Shown one piece after another: positions 52,872 through 56,237 of a stretch of 56,237 nt of DNA. Location of the stretch: positions 1 to 56,237 of the forward strand of contig NZ_FZNN01000023.1 in assembly GCF_900188035.1 (NCBI RefSeq). Reading direction: 5' to 3'. Every line of letters starts with the position of its first letter. Positions within the stretch are counted from its first letter, which is position 1. The notes below the pieces were generated by a model that was not told the origin of the DNA, made no database searches, and saw only the letters and a program-made list of their open reading frames with translations. The position numbers and the translations under genes are program-made. The stretch is from Puniceibacterium sediminis. GTDB taxonomy: Bacteria; Pseudomonadota; Alphaproteobacteria; Rhodobacterales; Rhodobacteraceae.

Positions 52872-53260
52872 GATTCACCCGTGATCGGTCTGGGCGCAAG
52901 CCGAAAAATGGCGAGGCGTGAGGGAAACGCAAATGACTGCATGCAACATATGTCATTCCTTTTTATACGCTGAAAAATCTGTGACTTGATGGCTCAGACC
53001 AACTTCAAACGCTCCAGAAAATGGACGATTAGAAAATGATAAAGATTCAATCTAAGCGGTCGTCATAGCAAAATCGTGGCATCATGGAAAGCTATTCCGC
53101 CGCGCCCCTTATTGGGGCTGACTAACGTGAACGCGTTAGATGCGCGCAAACCCGAAGAAGACAGGACAGCGCGCGCGCGGTAGCCATGCCGGGCTGCCTG
53201 CGCATCCATCGCGCAGAAAACCAAAGCGGTGCTGTGATCAACAAGAAGAAAAGACGCCAG
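52872..53260. promoter_or_regulatory. Divergent, AT-rich control region between SARP and beta-helix genes
   Basis: There is no gene in these 389 bases. On the minus strand TATAAA (52967-52962) can serve as a -10 for the SARP gene. Immediately downstream is an inverted repeat AATGAC...GTCATT (52932-52957) enclosing the palindrome TGCATGCA, placed like a repressor site. On the plus-strand side CTAACG...CGTTAG (53122-53139) and CCCC-TTATT-GGGG (53105-53117) form further dyads. Bases 52930-53060 are clearly more AT-rich than the cluster. Confidence 0.5.
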
Positions 53261-55342
53261 ATGTCGAACCCCGGCCAGAGTGACGAATTTGACCGTATGA
53301 AGGACGAGTTGCGCGCGTTGGAGCGCGCGTATGAGGCCAATGGCATAATCGACTGGGACGCCTACGCCCATGGTGGCCGGGACGTGGAACGCGTGGTGGT
53401 CGAGGTCCGCGCCAAGGACTTTCGCAATGGCACGCTGCGCCTGACACGCCCCTGTTGCCTGCGGTTCACAGAGGATGTGATCGTCAATCCCAATCGCCCG
53501 TCCATGTGCAAAGGCGAAGACCAGCGCGAGACGGGCATAGACCCAGACCGCGATCTTGACTGGTGGCCGGATCTTTCCGATCCGGATCAGATCGCGCTCT
53601 ACGGTGCTGAGGGATCAGAGATCGGCAGCGCCTACCAGCTTGGCTTTTTCGCCGCAATTGCAGTTGAGACGACGGGCGGCACAATCATCGATCTGAACGA
53701 CTATCACCTTGCCATGCAATCGGAATTCGCTCTGCAACAGCGCTTTTTCGCGCTCATCGAATTGGCCGACCAGCCGTTTGTCTTTTCCCAGGGCCCCTCT
53801 GCTGCGGCGCGTGGTTTCGGGCGAAATCTGCGTCCGGCGCGGCAGGTCATGATCAAGAACGGAACCCTTGGACGAAGCGCACATCACGCGATCCACGGCA
53901 ACAATCCCAGCGAGGTTGTTTTGTCGAATCTGACGTTCCGGGACTACGAGGTTGCCGCCATCGCGATCAACGGGCCGCGCCATTTGTTGATTGAGGACTG
54001 CGTGCTTCAGGGCAATAGCGCTGAGGTTCCGGTTCTTGGCACCTACAGCGCAGGGCGCTTTGCGCTGGTGGCTGCACGCAGGCTGTTGCAAATGCCGGAC
54101 GCGCTTGACCCTGCTGCCCTGGCCAAGCTGCAGAGGGCCTCTGCCGATCTGGCAGCGGATATGGATGCGGTGTTCGATCATGTCATCTTTGGCAAGCCAA
54201 TCGACAAGAGCAGGCAAGCGGCGGCGGCGCTTTTCCTGAATCCGACGGGGCATGTGGATGGCAATGCTTACGGGATCGCCGTCCATTCGCGGGGCATGCT
54301 GGCCGGTCCGTTTGTCTGCCGCGACGTCTCTTTCGCCGATGGGCTGAACGACAATAAGGACATAGATGCCTGCAAGGTGCGGATCGTTCACACCAGCATC
54401 GCCGATACCCGGGCCAGCGTGCGCGAGATCGTGGCGCTGGGGCCGGTCACCGCGCCCGACACCCCGCCTGCGCCGCACTTGGTCGATGCGGCGGGCGCGG
54501 TCCTGCCGTTCTTTCCGACCGGCGATCAACCCGGCATCATGGACGATCAGGGGCGTCCGGCCCTCACCAGTCTTGCAGTCCTCCAGTTCGCGATTGCCGA
54601 AGCGGTGGCCGGATTGCCCTTGGACCAGCGCCCGCCGTTTCCCCGCCGTACCATATCGGAGACCATTCGGCACTGGGCATCAGACGGCAACCAAAGACTT
54701 GTCCCCTCCGACGAAACGCCCGGCGTCTGGCAAATCGGGATCGCGAAACCGGAGCGGTTTCAGGTCCGCTGCAACGGAGATTCGATGCATCACGTCAACA
54801 AGGGGGTGATTGCCTTGTTCATTCAGGCGGTCAGCGATCTTGATCTCGACAATCTGCTGATCAGCAACACGGTGAACGCGGGCGCGGCCGGGAGCGCGCT
54901 TGCCGGGCCCTATACCTCGGGTCAGGACGGCGGCCATGCGGGGCAAGCCAAACAGATCGGCTATACCGGGGCGGGCGCGCGGGGGGCGTATATCGGCGCC
55001 TGCACCGACGTCCGCGTCAGGGCGCTGCGCGTCATGGGGGTGCAGTCGCATTGGGGCAATGCCACCGGGATCGAGTTGGCAGGAGGCACCGAATGCGCTG
55101 ACCTGACCGGCTGTGGCAGCGGTCAGGTGCAGGCCGGTACCCGCATCATAGAGCAACGCCAGACCGCCATGCCGAACGGTGCCGCAGTCGCAACGACGCT
55201 GCGCATCGCGCCGGACACGCGGCTGGTGAAAGTGTCGGGTTTTCATGATGCAGGCGGTGTCGTGCAGCCGGGTCCGCTTGTGGCCAGTGGGATTACCATT
55301 CTGTCACCGGACTGTTGTTTTGTGCCTCAAGGCAGGTTCTGA
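53261..55342 (+). CDS. Large protein of right-handed beta-helix type, function unknown
   Basis: A 693-aa protein. The N-terminal part has a helix (DEFDRMKDELRALERAYEANG); the rest has strand-turn repeats of the parallel beta-helix kind (VMIKNGTLGRSAHHAIHGNN, VVLSNLTFRDYEVAAIAING, LLIEDCVLQGN, and later LDLDNLLISNTVNAG and VRVRALRVMGVQSHWGNATG). Such folds occur in polysaccharide lyases, epimerases and surface proteins; I see no catalytic signature I can name and no signal peptide. Start choice is open: an in-frame ATG at 53186 adds 25 basic residues. It is divergent from the SARP gene and may be an accessory gene of the locus. Confidence 0.75.
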   Translation: MSNPGQSDEFDRMKDELRALERAYEANGIIDWDAYAHGGRDVERVVVEVRAKDFRNGTLRLTRPCCLRFTEDVIVNPNRPSMCKGEDQRETGIDPDRDLDWWPDLSDPDQIALYGAEGSEIGSAYQLGFFAAIAVETTGGTIIDLNDYHLAMQSEFALQQRFFALIELADQPFVFSQGPSAAARGFGRNLRPARQVMIKNGTLGRSAHHAIHGNNPSEVVLSNLTFRDYEVAAIAINGPRHLLIEDCVLQGNSAEVPVLGTYSAGRFALVAARRLLQMPDALDPAALAKLQRASADLAADMDAVFDHVIFGKPIDKSRQAAAALFLNPTGHVDGNAYGIAVHSRGMLAGPFVCRDVSFADGLNDNKDIDACKVRIVHTSIADTRASVREIVALGPVTAPDTPPAPHLVDAAGAVLPFFPTGDQPGIMDDQGRPALTSLAVLQFAIAEAVAGLPLDQRPPFPRRTISETIRHWASDGNQRLVPSDETPGVWQIGIAKPERFQVRCNGDSMHHVNKGVIALFIQAVSDLDLDNLLISNTVNAGAAGSALAGPYTSGQDGGHAGQAKQIGYTGAGARGAYIGACTDVRVRALRVMGVQSHWGNATGIELAGGTECADLTGCGSGQVQAGTRIIEQRQTAMPNGAAVATTLRIAPDTRLVKVSGFHDAGGVVQPGPLVASGITILSPDCCFVPQGRF

Positions 55343-55615
55343 TCTTGTGGTGCATCGGCCTGAGGTTTGGACATTGGGATGTCACGTGAAACCGACCCGG
55401 AAGCCTACGGCTGTGACCCGCCGCAGGGGTGATAGTCCAACACAGCGTTACGGCGTCAGGCCGATTCAGAGAAATCTGATCCGCGCCAAGGGCCTGATGC
55501 TTATCCTGAGACCCGCCGGATCGCCGTGGGCTTTACCCTGACGCCTGCTCGGCTACTGCCGTAAGCGTGGCTGAAAGTACGAATGGTGACCTGCCACCCT
55601 GACAGGAGATGCCCG
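55343..55615. other. Non-coding stretch before the truncated transporter gene
   Basis: I see no gene here. A small hairpin with a GAAA tetraloop (CAGA-GAAA-TCTG, about 55469-55480) and several GC-rich complementary stretches make a structured leader RNA conceivable, but I recognise no riboswitch class. AGGAGA near 55604 serves as ribosome-binding site for the next frame. Confidence 0.3.
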
Positions 55616-55900
55616 GTGTTCCGGCGCTTTGAAAACCTCGTCGATCCGTTTGTCGACTACGCCGAGGCCAACAGCCCGCCGACGCGGCTGCTGCCGTTTC
55701 TGCTGTCTTACGCGCAGCCGTTCAGGGGCCTGTTCATTTGGTCGGGGATCACCTCTGTTCTGGTGGCTGCGGTCGAAGTTGGTCTGATCTGGGCCATGGG
55801 CTGGATCGTCGATATTCTCGTGGGGGGACCCAGCTCAGGTTTGGCAAAGCACGTGGAGCAGCGAAAGTTGGAGAAGACACAGTTTGCTGCGGCGAACTAA
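55616..55900 (+). pseudogene. ABC transporter (membrane-ATPase fusion type), truncated after first helix
   Basis: The frame starts at a GTG behind AGGAGA and reads FRRFENLVDPFVDYAE, PPTRLLPFLLSYAQPFRGLF and a hydrophobic helix (SVLVAAVEVGLIWAMGWIVDIL). This is the N-terminal start of ABC exporters with fused permease and ATPase. After about 75 residues it runs into unrelated sequence (AKHVEQRKLEKTQFAAAN) and stops, while such proteins are around 600 aa. It is a broken gene, probably cut by mobile DNA. Confidence 0.7.
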
Positions 55901-56141
55901 GTTTCGTCGTGCCTTAGGTCCTGGACTTGGGTAACGGGGCCGTCCGAGTCAAGGGATTTTGGGCAAACGAGTTAAGCCGCCAAAGCGGAGCTTTTTGTTC
56001 GCCTTGTCTGTTGTGCTTTATCTTGCGGCTTTCGGTTGAGGTCCTTCGGGTACATGCTTCGGTCCGTGGTCAACGCCTAGGTTGCCAACATGATGCTGGT
56101 TCGATGTAATTCCGATGTGCCCATCTCATAGGCGTGCTTGA
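55901..56141. other. Non-coding stretch at right edge
   Basis: No supported gene lies in these 241 bases. Stop codons are frequent in all frames and the composition is less GC-rich than in the cluster. It probably belongs to mobile or rearranged DNA next to the truncated transporter. Confidence 0.4.
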
Positions 56142-56237
56142 CGGCATTGTTGCAGAACTCACGCCTGAGGCATGACTTCCCCTTACCCCGCTGGCGTTAT
56201 GCCACGCGAATGATCTCGGCAGTGCCGAGGGCATTGA
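56142..56237 (-). mobile_element. Probable IS element end with transposase C-terminus
   Basis: GGCATTGTTGCAGAA at 56142-56156 looks like a terminal inverted repeat of IS5/IS6-like elements. On the minus strand a frame entering from the right edge ends ALGTAEIIRVA followed by TAA, the kind of tail seen in such transposases. Only about 95 bases are visible, so the family is not certain. Confidence 0.4.

Noticed and set aside
55343-55615. Cobalamin or other riboswitch before the ABC transporter fragment
   Set aside because: I could find a tetraloop hairpin but no conserved core of any riboswitch class I know. A covariance-model search would decide.
1-56237. CRISPR arrays, tRNA or rRNA genes
   Set aside because: No regularly spaced direct repeats with unique spacers, no tRNA-like cloverleaf and no rRNA sequence were seen.

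Overview
The window is dominated by one large biosynthetic locus (about 1.4-55.3 kb). It is GC-rich, tightly packed DNA that looks like an alphaproteobacterium, probably Rhodobacterales. That placement is an inference from small accessory families (DUF3291, DUF1801, DUF899) and IS3-type transposase remnants; no rRNA, tRNA or other phylogenetic marker is present.

Left edge (1-1420): broken IS3-family transposase genes, a 21-bp tandem duplication, a fragment resembling an MFS transporter and a regulatory stretch. Then come an unrecognised 358-aa protein with a terminator (1421-2543) and three small minus-strand genes (DUF1801, DUF3291, DUF1579-like). On the plus strand follow a 2066-aa PKS with an embedded aminoacyl-transferase-like (DUF2156) domain and an overlapping PLP enzyme (4232-11646).

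Middle (11629-36512, minus strand): four overlapping genes form a hybrid NRPS-PKS line. In transcription order they are A-PCP-Cy-A(Cys)-PCP-KS-AT-DH-KR-ACP, Cy-A(Cys)-Ox-PCP, KS-AT-DH-KR*-ACP and KS-AT-MT-KR-ACP. Two cyclization domains, Cys-type adenylation codes and an embedded oxidase predict thiazoline/thiazole rings. A 2.13-kb KS-AT segment is present twice with about eight differences, and seven of these cluster at the AT specificity motif. No thioesterase or reductase release domain is present.

A divergent promoter region (36513-36604) leads into a P450 plus DUF899 pair (36605-38610).

Right (38640-51750, minus strand): a nine-gene operon-like run, each junction an overlap or a gap of at most 12 bp. 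It encodes a 67-aa protein, UnbL (DUF1702), UnbV (ASPIC/UnbV), UnbU, an enediyne PKS (KS-AT-ACP-KR-DH-PPT), the hotdog thioesterase, an unknown 437-aa protein, an AraC-type regulator and a methyltransferase. UnbL-UnbV-UnbU-PKSE-TE is the diagnostic enediyne core cassette. Upstream lie a SARP/BTAD-type activator gene with candidate operators, and a divergent beta-helix protein gene. The right edge holds a truncated ABC transporter gene and what looks like an IS end.

Working model (inference): an enediyne core made by the PKSE cassette is combined with, or located beside, a thiazole-containing peptide-polyketide from the modular line. The P450, methyltransferase and PLP enzyme would tailor the product, and the SARP and AraC proteins would regulate it. 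An enediyne cassette next to a bis-cyclization NRPS-PKS in a probable alphaproteobacterium is the most striking feature of the window.
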